From: Ideonella_A sakaiensis_A
GTDB taxonomy: Bacteria; Pseudomonadota; Gammaproteobacteria; Burkholderiales; Burkholderiaceae_C
Length of the DNA stretch: 64,000 bases
Assembly (NCBI RefSeq): GCF_048320135.1
Contig: NZ_CP182947.1
Location: 5,456,001-5,520,000, forward strand
Direction: 5' to 3'
Below are positions 44,460 through 53,292 of this stretch, piece after piece (the stretch's first letter is position 1; the number at the start of each line of letters is the position of its first letter). Below the pieces are notes generated by a model. It did no database searches and was not told the origin of the DNA. It saw only the letters and a program-made list of their open reading frames with translations. The position numbers and the translations under genes are program-made.

Positions 44460-45713
44460 TCATTGAGACAGCCGGATCACTTCCCTGAGCAGCGGATAGA
44501 TCTGGTTCTGCCATTTGCGTCCGCTGAATACGCCATAGTGCCCGACGCCAGCCTGCACATAGTGGGTGCGCAGCCAGGGCCGCAGGCCGCTGCACAGATC
44601 CTGGGCCGCCAGGGTCTGGCCGGCGCTGCAGATGTCGTCGCGTTCGCCTTCGATCGTCAACAACGCGGTGCGCCGGATCGACGCCGGATCGACCGCGCGG
44701 TCGCGGTGGCGCAGACGGCCGGTCGCGAGATCGCAGTGCTGGAACACCTTGGCAACCGTCTCGAGGTAGAACTCGGCCGGCAGGTCGGCGACCGCCAGGT
44801 ACTCCTCGTAGAAGGCGCGGGTGGCCTCGAGCCGGCGCTGCTGCTGAGGGTCCGGATCCGGCTCGCACAGCAATTCGTAGTATTCACGGAAGGCCTGCAG
44901 GTGGCGGCTCCTGTTCATGCTGATGAAGGCGCCGAGCTGGACGAAGCCCGGGTAGACGCGGCGGCCTGCACCGGCATGGCGCCACGGCACACCACTGATC
45001 AGGTGCTGTTCGAACCAGCCGATCGGCTTGCTGTTGGCCAGTGCATTGACAGCCGTCGGGCTGATGCGGCAATCGATCGGGCCTGCCATCAGCGTCAGGC
45101 TGGCCGGGGTCGCCGGGTGCCGCTGCTCGGACATCAGAGCCACCGCGGCGAGGGCGGCGACGCAGGGCTGGCAGATCGCGACCAGATGGGCGTCCGGGCC
45201 GAGTGCGGCGACAAAATCCATCAGGTGGTCGATGTACTCGTCGAGTCCGAAGCGGCCGGCCGACAGCGGCACATTGCGGGCGTTGTGCCAGTCGGTGATG
45301 TACACGTCGTGGTCGGGCAGCATCGTGCGCACGGTGTCGCGCAGCAGCGTCGCGAAATGGCCCGACATCGGCGCTGCGATCAGCACCTTGGCCTGCGGCG
45401 GATCCGGTGCCGTCTGCTTGCGAAAGTGCAGCAGCGTGGCAAACGGCGTCGATAGCATGGCCTCCTCGCTCACTGCGACGTCTTCGGTTCCGATCGTCAC
45501 GCTGTCGATAGCGAACGGCGGGCGATGGTGGGTGACTTCGGCCAGTGCGAAGGTCTTGCAGGCGGCGAGGATCCGACGTTGCGGCCGAGCAGCAGCAAAG
45601 CCGTGGCAGACCGGCGTTGCAGGCAGCCGATCGAGCAGCGGCACCGCTTCGTGGACGAGGTGTCGGATCGGTGTCATCCATTCGGCATGGGCCTGGTAGG
45701 CGTCGTACATCAT
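44460..45713 (-). CDS. phaZ: Intracellular polyhydroxyalkanoate depolymerase
   Basis: Degrades native intracellular PHB granules. 417 residues from ATG 45713 (MMYDAYQAHAEWMTPIRHL), with GGGAG upstream. Motifs: LIAAPMSGHFATLLRDTVRT, YITDWHNARNVPLSAGRFGL, and the active-site VAICQPC, where a cysteine (181 or 184) replaces the serine of ordinary lipase boxes, as in Cupriavidus PhaZ1. The catalytic His is near GVGHYGVFSGRKW. It fits with phaB at 7.7-8.5 kb as the mobilising side of PHB storage, though the genes are far apart. The longer frame from 45797 is not supported. Confidence 0.93.
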   Translation of the reverse strand: MMYDAYQAHAEWMTPIRHLVHEAVPLLDRLPATPVCHGFAAARPQRRILAACKTFALAEVTHHRPPFAIDSVTIGTEDVAVSEEAMLSTPFATLLHFRKQTAPDPPQAKVLIAAPMSGHFATLLRDTVRTMLPDHDVYITDWHNARNVPLSAGRFGLDEYIDHLMDFVAALGPDAHLVAICQPCVAALAAVALMSEQRHPATPASLTLMAGPIDCRISPTAVNALANSKPIGWFEQHLISGVPWRHAGAGRRVYPGFVQLGAFISMNRSRHLQAFREYYELLCEPDPDPQQQRRLEATRAFYEEYLAVADLPAEFYLETVAKVFQHCDLATGRLRHRDRAVDPASIRRTALLTIEGERDDICSAGQTLAAQDLCSGLRPWLRTHYVQAGVGHYGVFSGRKWQNQIYPLLREVIRLSQ

Positions 45714-45839
45714 CGCGTTGCTCCCGGTCGGCTGCATGACTGGCCAGCAACTAGCGCGCCAGCCTGCGGCGTCAGGCAGGTGGCACAGCGCTTGCACGAG
45801 GTCCGGTCACCAGCCTGAGCCGCACCCGGGAGAACCGAC

Positions 45840-46574
45840 ATGCCGCAGTCCGCCCCAGCCGCCACCCGCGCCCGCAACAGCCGGCACAAACCAGATGCAG
45901 GTCGGCCCGAACGGCCGGCCGCGCGAGCCAGCCTGACGCTGAGCAGCAAGAACTATTCGTCGTGGTCGCTGCGTGGCTGGCTGCTGGTGAAGTTTGCCGG
46001 GCTGCCGTTCGATGAAGTGATGGTTTCACCGGATGATGTCGATGCGCGCAGGGAACTGCTGCTGCTGGCGCCATCGATCCGCGTGCCATGCCTGAGCCAC
46101 GATGGCGCAAAGGTCTGGAATACGCTGGCGATCGCGCAGTATCTGGACGAGATCTGTCCCGACGCCGGCCTGATGCCGGCCGATCGACTGGCGCGTGCGC
46201 ACAGCCGGTCGGTCAGCGGCGAAATGAATTCCGGATTTGCGAACCTGCGCGCGGCATTGCCGATGAACCTGAAGGCGCGCCATCCGGGTTTCAAGGTGTG
46301 GACCGGCGCGCAGCCCGACATCGATCGCATCGTCGAGATCTGGACCGAGTGCCTGACGAACCACGGCGGGCCCTACCTGTATGGCAACCGTCCGGGCATT
46401 GCCGATGCAATGTATGCGCCGGTCGTGACCCGTTTCCTGACCTACGACGTCGCGTTGCCCGACCTCTGCATCGGCTACTGCAACACGATCATCGCGCTGC
46501 CGGAGATGCAGCAGTGGATCGCCGCGGCATTGCTCGAGGCCGACGATATCGAGGAACTGGAGATGGATTTCTGA
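45840..46574 (+). CDS. Glutathione S-transferase family protein
   Basis: A 244-residue cytosolic GST. The thioredoxin-fold half has LTLSSKNYSSWSLRGWLLVK (Ser as likely catalytic residue, as in zeta-like forms), PSIRVPCLSHDGAKVWNTLA (cis-Pro) and IAQYLDEICPDAGLMP. The helical half has GNRPGIADAMYAPVVTRFLT. About 30 basic residues precede the first strand and look unstructured, so a later start is possible, but the next in-frame ATG is too far in. Substrate is unknown. It is divergent from phaZ with 126 bp between. Confidence 0.85.
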   Translation: MPQSAPAATRARNSRHKPDAGRPERPAARASLTLSSKNYSSWSLRGWLLVKFAGLPFDEVMVSPDDVDARRELLLLAPSIRVPCLSHDGAKVWNTLAIAQYLDEICPDAGLMPADRLARAHSRSVSGEMNSGFANLRAALPMNLKARHPGFKVWTGAQPDIDRIVEIWTECLTNHGGPYLYGNRPGIADAMYAPVVTRFLTYDVALPDLCIGYCNTIIALPEMQQWIAAALLEADDIEELEMDF

Positions 46575-46589
46575 GGCGGCCGCCGTTGA

Positions 46590-46685
46590 TCACCTCGGCC
46601 AGGGCGTTGGCGCCGGAACCGCGCACGGCCCTTCGGCGTCGACGCTGGTGAAATCGGCCGGGCCGACGATCTCGATATATTCCAT
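46590..46685 (-). pseudogene. Detached 3' end of the cupin gene
   Basis: Minus-strand frame of 31 codons plus stop beginning MEYIEIVGPADFTSVDAEGP. It is the expected C-terminus of the cupin protein encoded just upstream, whose reading frame breaks after HFLFDYSPEM. Removing the 79 bp between the two ATG triplets joins SPEM directly to EYIEIVGPADF in one frame. It is therefore an exon-like remnant separated by insertion, not a gene. Confidence 0.75.
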
Positions 46686-46764
46686 GTCAGTGGCGCCCGG
46701 CCGCCCGAAGCCACTGAGGCGCCCCCTCGGGGGGCAGCGAGCAACGCGAGCGTGGGGGTTTCAT
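46686..46764. repeat. 79-bp palindromic insert interrupting the cupin gene
   Basis: Segment between two copies of CAT (46683-46685 and 46762-46764), the probable 3-bp junction. It contains the hairpin GCCCCCTCGGGGGGC and the sequence AAACCCCCACGCTCG read on the minus strand, a short palindromic repeat frequent between genes in Burkholderiales as I recall. No coding capacity. Confidence 0.75.
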
Positions 46765-47094
46765 TTCAGGCGAGTAGTCGAACAGGAAGTGCGTAATGCC
46801 CGGGCGCTGGTGCACGCAGTCGCCCGCCTCGACCAGCGTTTCCTTGTCCTCGTACATGAAGCGCGCCCAGCCCCGGGTCATGATGACGATGTGGAAGCTG
46901 GCCCCATGCCGGTGCCAGCCGGTGCCCTTTTCGGGTGCCTTGTTGGCCTTGACGAGCTGCGCAATGACCTTGCCGCCGGTTGCCGCCTCGACGCCGAGGT
47001 CACGGTACAGAAAAAAATCGCGCAGGCCATCGCTGCGCCACGGCGTATCGGTCGGCTTGACGTGCGAAAACTCGGTTCTGGCGGTATCCGGCAT
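46687..47094 (-). CDS. Cupin domain protein with replaced C-terminus
   Basis: A 135-residue small cupin from ATG 47094, AGGAG upstream. The barrel has GTGWHRHGASFHIVIMTRGW (metal-binding HxH and motif 1) and EAGDCVHQRPGITHFLFDYS (motif 2 with His). After SPEM the last 25 residues (KPPRSRCSLPPEGAPQWLRA and on) are encoded by an inserted palindromic repeat, and the true ending lies beyond the stop at 46687. The core barrel is complete, so the protein may still fold. Function is unknown; likely a metal-binding sensor-like or isomerase-type cupin. Confidence 0.75.
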   Translation of the reverse strand: MPDTARTEFSHVKPTDTPWRSDGLRDFFLYRDLGVEAATGGKVIAQLVKANKAPEKGTGWHRHGASFHIVIMTRGWARFMYEDKETLVEAGDCVHQRPGITHFLFDYSPEMKPPRSRCSLPPEGAPQWLRAAGRH

Positions 47095-47174
47095 GGCGCA
47101 GCTCCTGAACGGCTGGGGCGGTGTACGCATGCTGCATGCATAAGCCGTTCCAGAGCCGGCGCCGCGGCACCGCG

Positions 47175-48530
47175 CTACAGCGTCAGCTGCAGTCCGTCGA
47201 TCAACGCGCCGGGGGTCGTCACCGAGCCGAGTTGCCGTTCGCCATAGGTGCTGCTGTCGGGCACGACCTCGACCTCGGCGGTCAGGCCGATCAGACCGGA
47301 GCCGAACATGCGCAGGAAGGAATCGTCGAAGCGCATCACCTGCAGCGGCTCGACCAGCTCGCCATCCTCGACCCAGAAGCAGGCAAAACGCGTCATGCCG
47401 GTCATCCGGCAGGCACTGCGGTCCGAATAGTTCAGATACCAGAGGTCGCTGATGTAGAGGCCGCGATCGAGCGCGCGAAGCGCGTCTGCCGCGGCGATCG
47501 TGCCGGCGGCCAGCCGCAGCGACTCCGGCGTCTCGGTCGCATTGGCGCCGTTTGCCGGCAGCCCGAATTCGGTGGATGAGCGCGGCGAGACCAGCATCTC
47601 GCAGGCCTTGCCGGCAGCAATCAGCGTCACCTCGGCGGGTTTGACAAATCCTTCGTCGGTGAATGCCGGTGCCAGGCCATCGGCGGTCGCTTCGCGCAGG
47701 TCGATCGACGGATGCAGCCGTGTGCCGCCGGGGCCGGCGAGCGCAAGCCGGTGCAGGCTCGACGTGCCGGTGCGCCGGGCTTTTGCGCCGAAGCCGCCCC
47801 AGGCCGCGGTATCGAGCAGTTCGGCCAGCGCCCGCGGCGCCAGCAGCGCGCGGTAGGCGCCGGCCGGCAGCAGCCGAGGCGTGCGCGCCAGCAGCGGCAG
47901 GCGCTGTGCGGCCATCGCCAGCTGATCGGCGAACATCGTGGCGTCCCAGTCGGCGCCGGCGAGCGCGGTCTTGATGGCCTTGTCGCCGGACTGGTAGATG
48001 CACCAGTCGAAATGGAAATGTTCGACCTGGTGCCAGTTGCGCTGGCCGCGGCTGTCGGCAAAGGCGCGAACCACCGGGCCGGCAGCATAAAAGCCGACCA
48101 GGTCGAGCCCGCGCGCCGCTTCGCTGACGCTGCGGATCAGTTCACCGGCCGCCGGCAACTGGCCTCGCTGCTCGCGATGGCTATCGGTGACCGTATCGGG
48201 CAGCAGCAGGTAGGGGTCGTCCGGCACCTCGGGCAGCAGTCTGGCGAGCTGTTCGCGCTCGCCGAGCAGCAGCGCGCGGTCGGCATCGGCATTGCCGCTC
48301 AGGCTGAGCGTCGATTCAATGCGGCGCCGCCCGGCAACAACCGCCAGCGTCGCGTGGGCCTGCCTGACGTCGGTGGCCTGGCGCAGCAGCCCGTGGTTGA
48401 AGCGGATGAAGTCGCTGCATTCGGCCTTCAGCAGCAGCGTTGTCCGTTCGGAGCCGCCGACGGCGGTGCAGACCGCATCGGCAAGCGTCGAGAAATAATC
48501 CTGGTCGGTGATCGAAACAGCCTGGTTCAT
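47175..48530 (-). CDS. TldE/PmbA-like metalloprotease subunit
   Basis: A 451-residue protein of the PmbA/TldD superfamily, from ATG 48530 (MNQAVSITDQDYF). It has no HExxxH, as expected for the TldE-type partner that shapes the cavity while TldD supplies the zinc site. Typical segments are SRGQRNWHQVEHFHFDWCIY, the glycine-rich turns near GGFGAKARRTGTSSLHRL, and YISDLWYLNYSDRSACRMTG with GLTAEVEVV at the end. It follows tldD by 19 bp on the same strand, and the pair makes one heterodimeric peptidase. Both are divergent forms compared with E. coli TldD/TldE. Confidence 0.85.
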   Translation of the reverse strand: MNQAVSITDQDYFSTLADAVCTAVGGSERTTLLLKAECSDFIRFNHGLLRQATDVRQAHATLAVVAGRRRIESTLSLSGNADADRALLLGEREQLARLLPEVPDDPYLLLPDTVTDSHREQRGQLPAAGELIRSVSEAARGLDLVGFYAAGPVVRAFADSRGQRNWHQVEHFHFDWCIYQSGDKAIKTALAGADWDATMFADQLAMAAQRLPLLARTPRLLPAGAYRALLAPRALAELLDTAAWGGFGAKARRTGTSSLHRLALAGPGGTRLHPSIDLREATADGLAPAFTDEGFVKPAEVTLIAAGKACEMLVSPRSSTEFGLPANGANATETPESLRLAAGTIAAADALRALDRGLYISDLWYLNYSDRSACRMTGMTRFACFWVEDGELVEPLQVMRFDDSFLRMFGSGLIGLTAEVEVVPDSSTYGERQLGSVTTPGALIDGLQLTL

Positions 48531-48549
48531 GTCGGTTTTCTGCTGGCCC

Positions 48550-50004
48550 TCATTCACCGCCGAAAACGGCCACATCGGTGAATTTGCAGGCCGGCGACGC
48601 ATGGCCGACGCGGATCACCTGCGATGGTTCGCCCTTGCCGCAAAACGGCGTGCCCATCACCTCGAAGGTTTCGGCATCGCCGACCATCACCAGCGATCGC
48701 CAGAAGGTGGCGCTGACGCCTCGGTAGTTCGGGTTGCGCACCACCTCGGCCAGCCGGCCGTTGCGGATCACCCGGCCATATTCGCAGCCGAACTGGAACT
48801 TGTTGCGCGAATCGTCGATGCTCCAGCTCTGGTTGGTTTTCATCATCACGCCGAATTCGATGCTGCCGACCATCTCGTCGAGCGATGTTTCGCCGGCCTC
48901 GATGTTCAGGTTGCTCATGCGGTCGATCGGTGCGCGGTTCCAGCTGCAGGCGCGGCTGGTCGCAACGCCTTCGAGCGGCGTGCCGGCGGCTGCCGCACGC
49001 GCCTGCGACAGGCTGCCGCCGAGCGGACGCTGCAGGATGCCGTTTTCGATCAGCATCCGGCGTTCGGCCGGCGTGCCGTCGTCGTCGAAGGCAAAACTGG
49101 CGAGTTGTTCCGCGCGCTGCGGATCGTGGCTGACATTGAGCAGTTCGCTGCCGTAGCGGTAGCCGCCGAACATCTCGAGCGTGACGAAGCTGGTGCCGGC
49201 GAAATTGCGCTCGTCGCCGAGGATGCGATCGAGCTCGAGCGGATGGCCGATCGACTCGTGGATCTGCAGCATCATCTGGTCGGGCATCAGCAGCAGCTCC
49301 ATGCGGCCGCTCGGACACTGCGGCGCCATCGTCAGCTCGATCGCCTCGCGGGCCACCCGCGGGCCGTCGTCGACAAAGCGCGCGCGGTCGAGCACCTCGA
49401 GGCCGCCTTGCTGACAAAAACCGTTGTACTGGCCGGCTGCCGACCGGGTCTGCGTAACGCCGTGCGAATGGGCGGTCGCGAGGATATTCGGAACGACGAT
49501 CTGCCATTGCTGCCAGGTATCGGCACCGCCGCTGCTGATGAAGCGCTGCTCGATGTCGAGTGTCCACAGGCTGGTCGTCCAGTCGACGATCCGGTCGTCG
49601 ATGCGGATCGACGCATTGACCGACTGCAGCAGATCGAGCCGCTCCCGCAGCGCGGTCGTCGCCACCGGCCGCTCGCTGCGGCTCGCATAACGGCCGGAGC
49701 GGCCCTGCGGGGCAAGTTGCCCGGCATCGAACAGGCAACGCCCGGCCGCCGCATGGGCCAAATCGCGGGCCCGACCAAAAGCCGCCTTCATGCCAGGTTC
49801 GCTGACATCGGCGGTGGCAGCAAAGCCCTGCGCGCCACGATCGCTGACGCTGACCATCACGCCGCGGTCGTGCCGTCGGCTCGGCGCCTGCGCAACGCCC
49901 TGGCGCACGTTCAGGTCCTCGGATCGTTCGACGACCCCTCGGACCGACCATGCGGTTACCGCGGGCGCCGCTCGGCGGGCAAAAACATCAAGCTGGTCGA
50001 GCAT
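48550..50004 (-). CDS. TldD-like zinc metalloprotease
   Basis: Catalytic partner of the TldD/TldE peptidase, 484 residues. The zinc motif is HESIGHPLELDR with H249, E250 and H254, followed by the usual GTSFVTLEMFGGYRYGSELL and FAFDDDGTPAERRMLIENGI blocks. Cys in MGTPFCGKGEP near the C terminus matches the third ligand region. E. coli TldD/E trims microcin B17 leader and unfolded peptides. Here no RiPP precursor is evident nearby. Start 50004; a terminator for the upstream hydrolase sits just before it. Confidence 0.88.
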   Translation of the reverse strand: MLDQLDVFARRAAPAVTAWSVRGVVERSEDLNVRQGVAQAPSRRHDRGVMVSVSDRGAQGFAATADVSEPGMKAAFGRARDLAHAAAGRCLFDAGQLAPQGRSGRYASRSERPVATTALRERLDLLQSVNASIRIDDRIVDWTTSLWTLDIEQRFISSGGADTWQQWQIVVPNILATAHSHGVTQTRSAAGQYNGFCQQGGLEVLDRARFVDDGPRVAREAIELTMAPQCPSGRMELLLMPDQMMLQIHESIGHPLELDRILGDERNFAGTSFVTLEMFGGYRYGSELLNVSHDPQRAEQLASFAFDDDGTPAERRMLIENGILQRPLGGSLSQARAAAAGTPLEGVATSRACSWNRAPIDRMSNLNIEAGETSLDEMVGSIEFGVMMKTNQSWSIDDSRNKFQFGCEYGRVIRNGRLAEVVRNPNYRGVSATFWRSLVMVGDAETFEVMGTPFCGKGEPSQVIRVGHASPACKFTDVAVFGGE

Positions 50005-50013
50005 CGCTGATCA

Positions 50014-50041
50014 CAAAAAAACCGCGCCCAGCAGGGCGCGG
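50014..50041 (-). terminator. Rho-independent terminator of the lipoprotein hydrolase gene
   Basis: Minus-strand hairpin ACCGCGCCC / GGGCGCGGT with a TGCT loop followed by seven T. It lies 55-80 bp past the stop at 50096 and just ahead of the tldD start. The stem is perfect. Confidence 0.88.
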
Positions 50042-50095
50042 TCGGGTCGAACGAAACAGGCCGGGCGCGCCTTCACGCGCCGGGTATCGCAGCGC

Positions 50096-51718
50096 TCAGG
50101 CGCCGCTGGCCAGCACCTGCTGGAAGAAACCGCGGGCGGCCGCATTGCAGAACGGCGGCACCAGGCTGCCGTGGTAGGCGCCGACCACCGCGGTGGCACC
50201 ACCGTCGGTGGCGCCGGCGGCAACCGCGGCCTGCGCGGTCTGCGCCTTGGCCTGCGCAAAGCCGCCCTTGACCGTCGCATACGGATCGTTTGCACCGGAC
50301 GGCGCCGAGTCGACGTCGAGAACGGTCAGCAGGCCGGTTGCCATGCGTGCCGGCGACGGCGCGCTCCAGAAGCCCTGCATCAACTGCGTATTGACACTGT
50401 AGAAGACGGTCGGGTCGGCATTGCCGGCACACATCAGCATCGGGCGGTTAGGCGTCCAGCTGCGCATGTCGTTCAGCTTCGCGGCAATGCGCAGCGGGTG
50501 TTTCGGAGCCGCCGCCGGCGCACCGGTCGTCACCACCGGCACCGCGCCATCCGGATTGGCGATCGCGTCGAGCAGGTAGTTCAGGCGATACGAATTGGTG
50601 ATCAGCGGGCTGGCGCCGAAGCCGGCGGCAAACAGCGGCGCCTGTGCAGCCGGCGTCGTCGGGGGCGTGATCGCATTCAGTGTTGCCTGCAGCGATGCCG
50701 GCGAACCTGCCGGTGCGGTCGGCGGCGTGCTGCTGAACAAGGCGCTTTGCGGCAGGCGGCCTTGCTGGAACAGCGTCGTCACCGACGAGGTCGACGGCAG
50801 CAGCGAGTCGAGGCCGGCCGCATAGGGCGCGTTGTAGATGTCGGTCAGGTTGGTGTAGATGTTGCCGTAGGCCTGCTGGTAGGCGGTGACGAACAGCGGT
50901 GCGAAGACGGTCGAGCCGGCATTGACGTTGCCGTAGAACACCGCGTCGAGGAACGCCTCGACCGCGTAGGGGCCGGACATCGGCGCCGACGCGGTGACCG
51001 TGGTGCCGGCCGCCTGCATCGCCTTGTGGGTCGCCATCGCGACATAACCGCCGGCCGAATAACCGGTCAGGAAGAGCTTGCCGGATTCGGCTGCGCTGAC
51101 GCCGGGCAGGGCCTTGCGTGCAGCGGCCAGCGCATCGATCATGTCCTTCGATTGCTGGTCGGCGACGACATACGGATGGTAGGAGAGCTTCGACACGTCG
51201 TAGCCGGCAAAATTCGGCGCGACGACGATGAAGCCCTGCGCCGCATACATCGCAGCAACCAGCAAGGCCTCGTTGTAGGCGGCATTGGTGCTGTCGAGCA
51301 CGTTGGCGAGGTTGTAGCCCTTCGCCGTCGTCGTACCGTGTGCGTACAGAACGACCGGGCGCGCGCCTGTGCAGGCGGCATCGGCGCCGACCGGCACCAT
51401 CAGTGCGCCGCTGGCATTGGTTGCCTCACCCTTTGCGCCGACCGTGCCGTATTGCAGGTAGTTGAAATCGACGCCGCACTTCGGCGTTCCGGCCACCGCC
51501 AGCAGGCTGCGGCCGCTGGCGCTGCCGTTCAGGCTGGCGTTCAGGTCGGCCGCGCTCAGCGTCGTGACACGCAGCGGCGGATTCGTCTGCAACGATCCGC
51601 GCGCATTGCTGCTGTCGGTGGTGAATCCGCCTTCGCCGGAGCCACCTCCACATGCGGCGAGCAACGTGGTGGCTGCAAAGGCCGCAGCAACGGCTGTGTA
51701 GCCAGACGACTTCTTCAT
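50096..51718 (-). CDS. Secreted alpha/beta-hydrolase lipoprotein (lipase-like)
   Basis: A 540-residue envelope esterase. The signal peptide ends in LLAACGGG (lipid-anchored Cys23), followed by a Gly/Ser spacer. The hydrolase fold has VVLYAHGTTTAKGYN (oxyanion), FIVVAPNFAGYDVSKLSYHP, the nucleophile elbow LTGYSAGGYVAMATH with Ser221, and a late YHGSLVPPFCNAAARGF with the probable catalytic His. The style matches the secretory-lipase/LIP-type and tributyrin hydrolases. CAGGAGAC precedes ATG 51718. Substrate is probably an ester or lipid; extracellular PHB oligomer hydrolysis is possible given the storage genes, but not shown. Confidence 0.82.
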   Translation of the reverse strand: MKKSSGYTAVAAAFAATTLLAACGGGSGEGGFTTDSSNARGSLQTNPPLRVTTLSAADLNASLNGSASGRSLLAVAGTPKCGVDFNYLQYGTVGAKGEATNASGALMVPVGADAACTGARPVVLYAHGTTTAKGYNLANVLDSTNAAYNEALLVAAMYAAQGFIVVAPNFAGYDVSKLSYHPYVVADQQSKDMIDALAAARKALPGVSAAESGKLFLTGYSAGGYVAMATHKAMQAAGTTVTASAPMSGPYAVEAFLDAVFYGNVNAGSTVFAPLFVTAYQQAYGNIYTNLTDIYNAPYAAGLDSLLPSTSSVTTLFQQGRLPQSALFSSTPPTAPAGSPASLQATLNAITPPTTPAAQAPLFAAGFGASPLITNSYRLNYLLDAIANPDGAVPVVTTGAPAAAPKHPLRIAAKLNDMRSWTPNRPMLMCAGNADPTVFYSVNTQLMQGFWSAPSPARMATGLLTVLDVDSAPSGANDPYATVKGGFAQAKAQTAQAAVAAGATDGGATAVVGAYHGSLVPPFCNAAARGFFQQVLASGA

Positions 51719-51860
51719 GCTTGTCTCCTGATGGGTGGCGAACGGTCGTTCGCTTATCAACGGAGCATGCTAATCGCTGCTCCAAGGGGCCATACCCCGG
51801 GACAGTACCGATAGACGCCGCAGCGGCGGCCGACTGCGTCGGCGCATGCCATTGCAGGCT

Positions 51861-53285
51861 TCAGCATTCGACGATGTTGACTGCCAGCCCACCGCGTGCG
51901 GTCTCCTTGTACTTGCTCATCATGTCGGCGCCGGTCTCGCGCATCGTCTTGATCACCTTGTCGAGGCTGACATGGTGGCTGCCGTCGCCGCGCAGCGACA
52001 TCCGGGCGGCGTTGATCGCCTTCACCGAGGCGATCGCATTGCGCTCGATGCACGGGATCTGCACCAGCCCGCCGACCGGGTCGCAGGTCAGGCCGAGGTG
52101 GTGTTCCATGCCGATCTCGGCCGCATTCTCGACCTGTTCGGGGCTGCCGCCGAGCAGCGCGCACAAGGCGCCGGCGGCCATCGAGCAGGCGACGCCGACC
52201 TCGCCCTGGCAGCCGACCTCGGCGCCGGAGATGCTGGCGTTCTCCTTGTAGAGCAGGCCGATCGCAGCCGCCGTCAGCAGGAAATCGATCACGCCGCGGT
52301 CGTCGGCGCCGGCAATGAAGCGCCGGTAATACAGCAGCACCGCCGGGATGATGCCGGCCGCGCCATTGGTCGGCGCGGTGACGACGCGCCCGCCGGCAGC
52401 GTTCTCCTCGTTGACGGCAAGCGCAAACAGGTTGACCCAGTCGAGCACCTCGAGCGGATCGCCGGCGCCGCCGATCACCGAGCGGACGCCGGCCCGGCTC
52501 GGCAGCGGCGAGGTGCCGGACAGCTGGCGAAACAGATCGGCCGCGCGGCGTCGCACCTTGAAGCCACCCGGCAATACACCGTCGCTGCGGCAACCGCGCT
52601 CGACGCAGTCCTGCATCACCTGCCAGATCTTCAGCAGGCCGTCGTCGATTTCCGCATCGCTGCGCCAATGGCGCTCATTGCGCCGCATCACCTCGGCGAT
52701 CGTGCAGTTCTCGCGCTGCGTCAGTTCGAGCAGTTCGGCGCCGGAGTGGAACGGCAATGGCAGCGCGGTGGTGTCGGGCGCAATCGCCTTCAGCCGCGAG
52801 CCGTCGGCCGCGACCTCGTCGCTGACGACAAAGCCGCCGCCGACCGAGTAGTAGCTGCGGCTGTCGATGTTTTCGCCGGCGGCGTCGAAGGCACTGAAAC
52901 GCATGCCGTTGGTGTGCAGCGGCAGCTGCTGGCGGCGATGGAAGACGAGGTCGGTCTTGTCGTCGAAAGCGATTTCGCGGCGGCCCAGCACGACCAGTCG
53001 CCGCTGGCTGCGAATCTGCTCGAGCAGCTGCGGCACCTGCTCGATCTCGACGGTATCGGGTTCATGGCCGGCGAGGCCGAGCAGCACCGCCTTGTCGCTG
53101 CCATGGCCCTTGCCAGTGGCGCCGAGTGAGCCGAACAGTTCGGCCTTGATGCGCGAGAGCCGCGCGAGGTGGCCGCTGCCGTCGAGCTTGCGGGCGAACA
53201 TCAATGCCGCCCGCATCGGGCCGACCGTGTGCGAGCTGCTCGGGCCGATGCCGATCTTGAACAGGTCGAAGACGGAAACGGCCAT
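51861..53285 (-). CDS. sdaA: L-serine ammonia-lyase (Fe-S type)
   Basis: Converts L-serine to pyruvate and ammonia with an oxygen-sensitive [4Fe-4S] cluster. 474 residues: the beta domain opens MAVSVFDLFKIGIGPSSSHT with the SSSHT substrate loop, and the alpha domain has APTNGAAGIIPAVLLYY, GEVGVACSMAAGALCALLGG and TCDPVGGLVQIPCIERNAIA with the cluster cysteines. The C-terminal NIVEC ends in the Cys that occupies the active site in this family. It begins 7 bp after gcvP, so it is part of the glycine-riboswitch operon: glycine is turned into methylene-THF, serine and then pyruvate. Confidence 0.94.
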   Translation of the reverse strand: MAVSVFDLFKIGIGPSSSHTVGPMRAALMFARKLDGSGHLARLSRIKAELFGSLGATGKGHGSDKAVLLGLAGHEPDTVEIEQVPQLLEQIRSQRRLVVLGRREIAFDDKTDLVFHRRQQLPLHTNGMRFSAFDAAGENIDSRSYYSVGGGFVVSDEVAADGSRLKAIAPDTTALPLPFHSGAELLELTQRENCTIAEVMRRNERHWRSDAEIDDGLLKIWQVMQDCVERGCRSDGVLPGGFKVRRRAADLFRQLSGTSPLPSRAGVRSVIGGAGDPLEVLDWVNLFALAVNEENAAGGRVVTAPTNGAAGIIPAVLLYYRRFIAGADDRGVIDFLLTAAAIGLLYKENASISGAEVGCQGEVGVACSMAAGALCALLGGSPEQVENAAEIGMEHHLGLTCDPVGGLVQIPCIERNAIASVKAINAARMSLRGDGSHHVSLDKVIKTMRETGADMMSKYKETARGGLAVNIVEC

Positions 53286-53292
53286 TGCTGCC

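Noticed and set aside
46687..48003. Long minus-strand frame fusing the cupin to sequence opposite the TldE-like gene's other frame
   Set aside because: Only the part from 47094 onward to 46687 is cupin; upstream is a shadow of the TldE-like gene.
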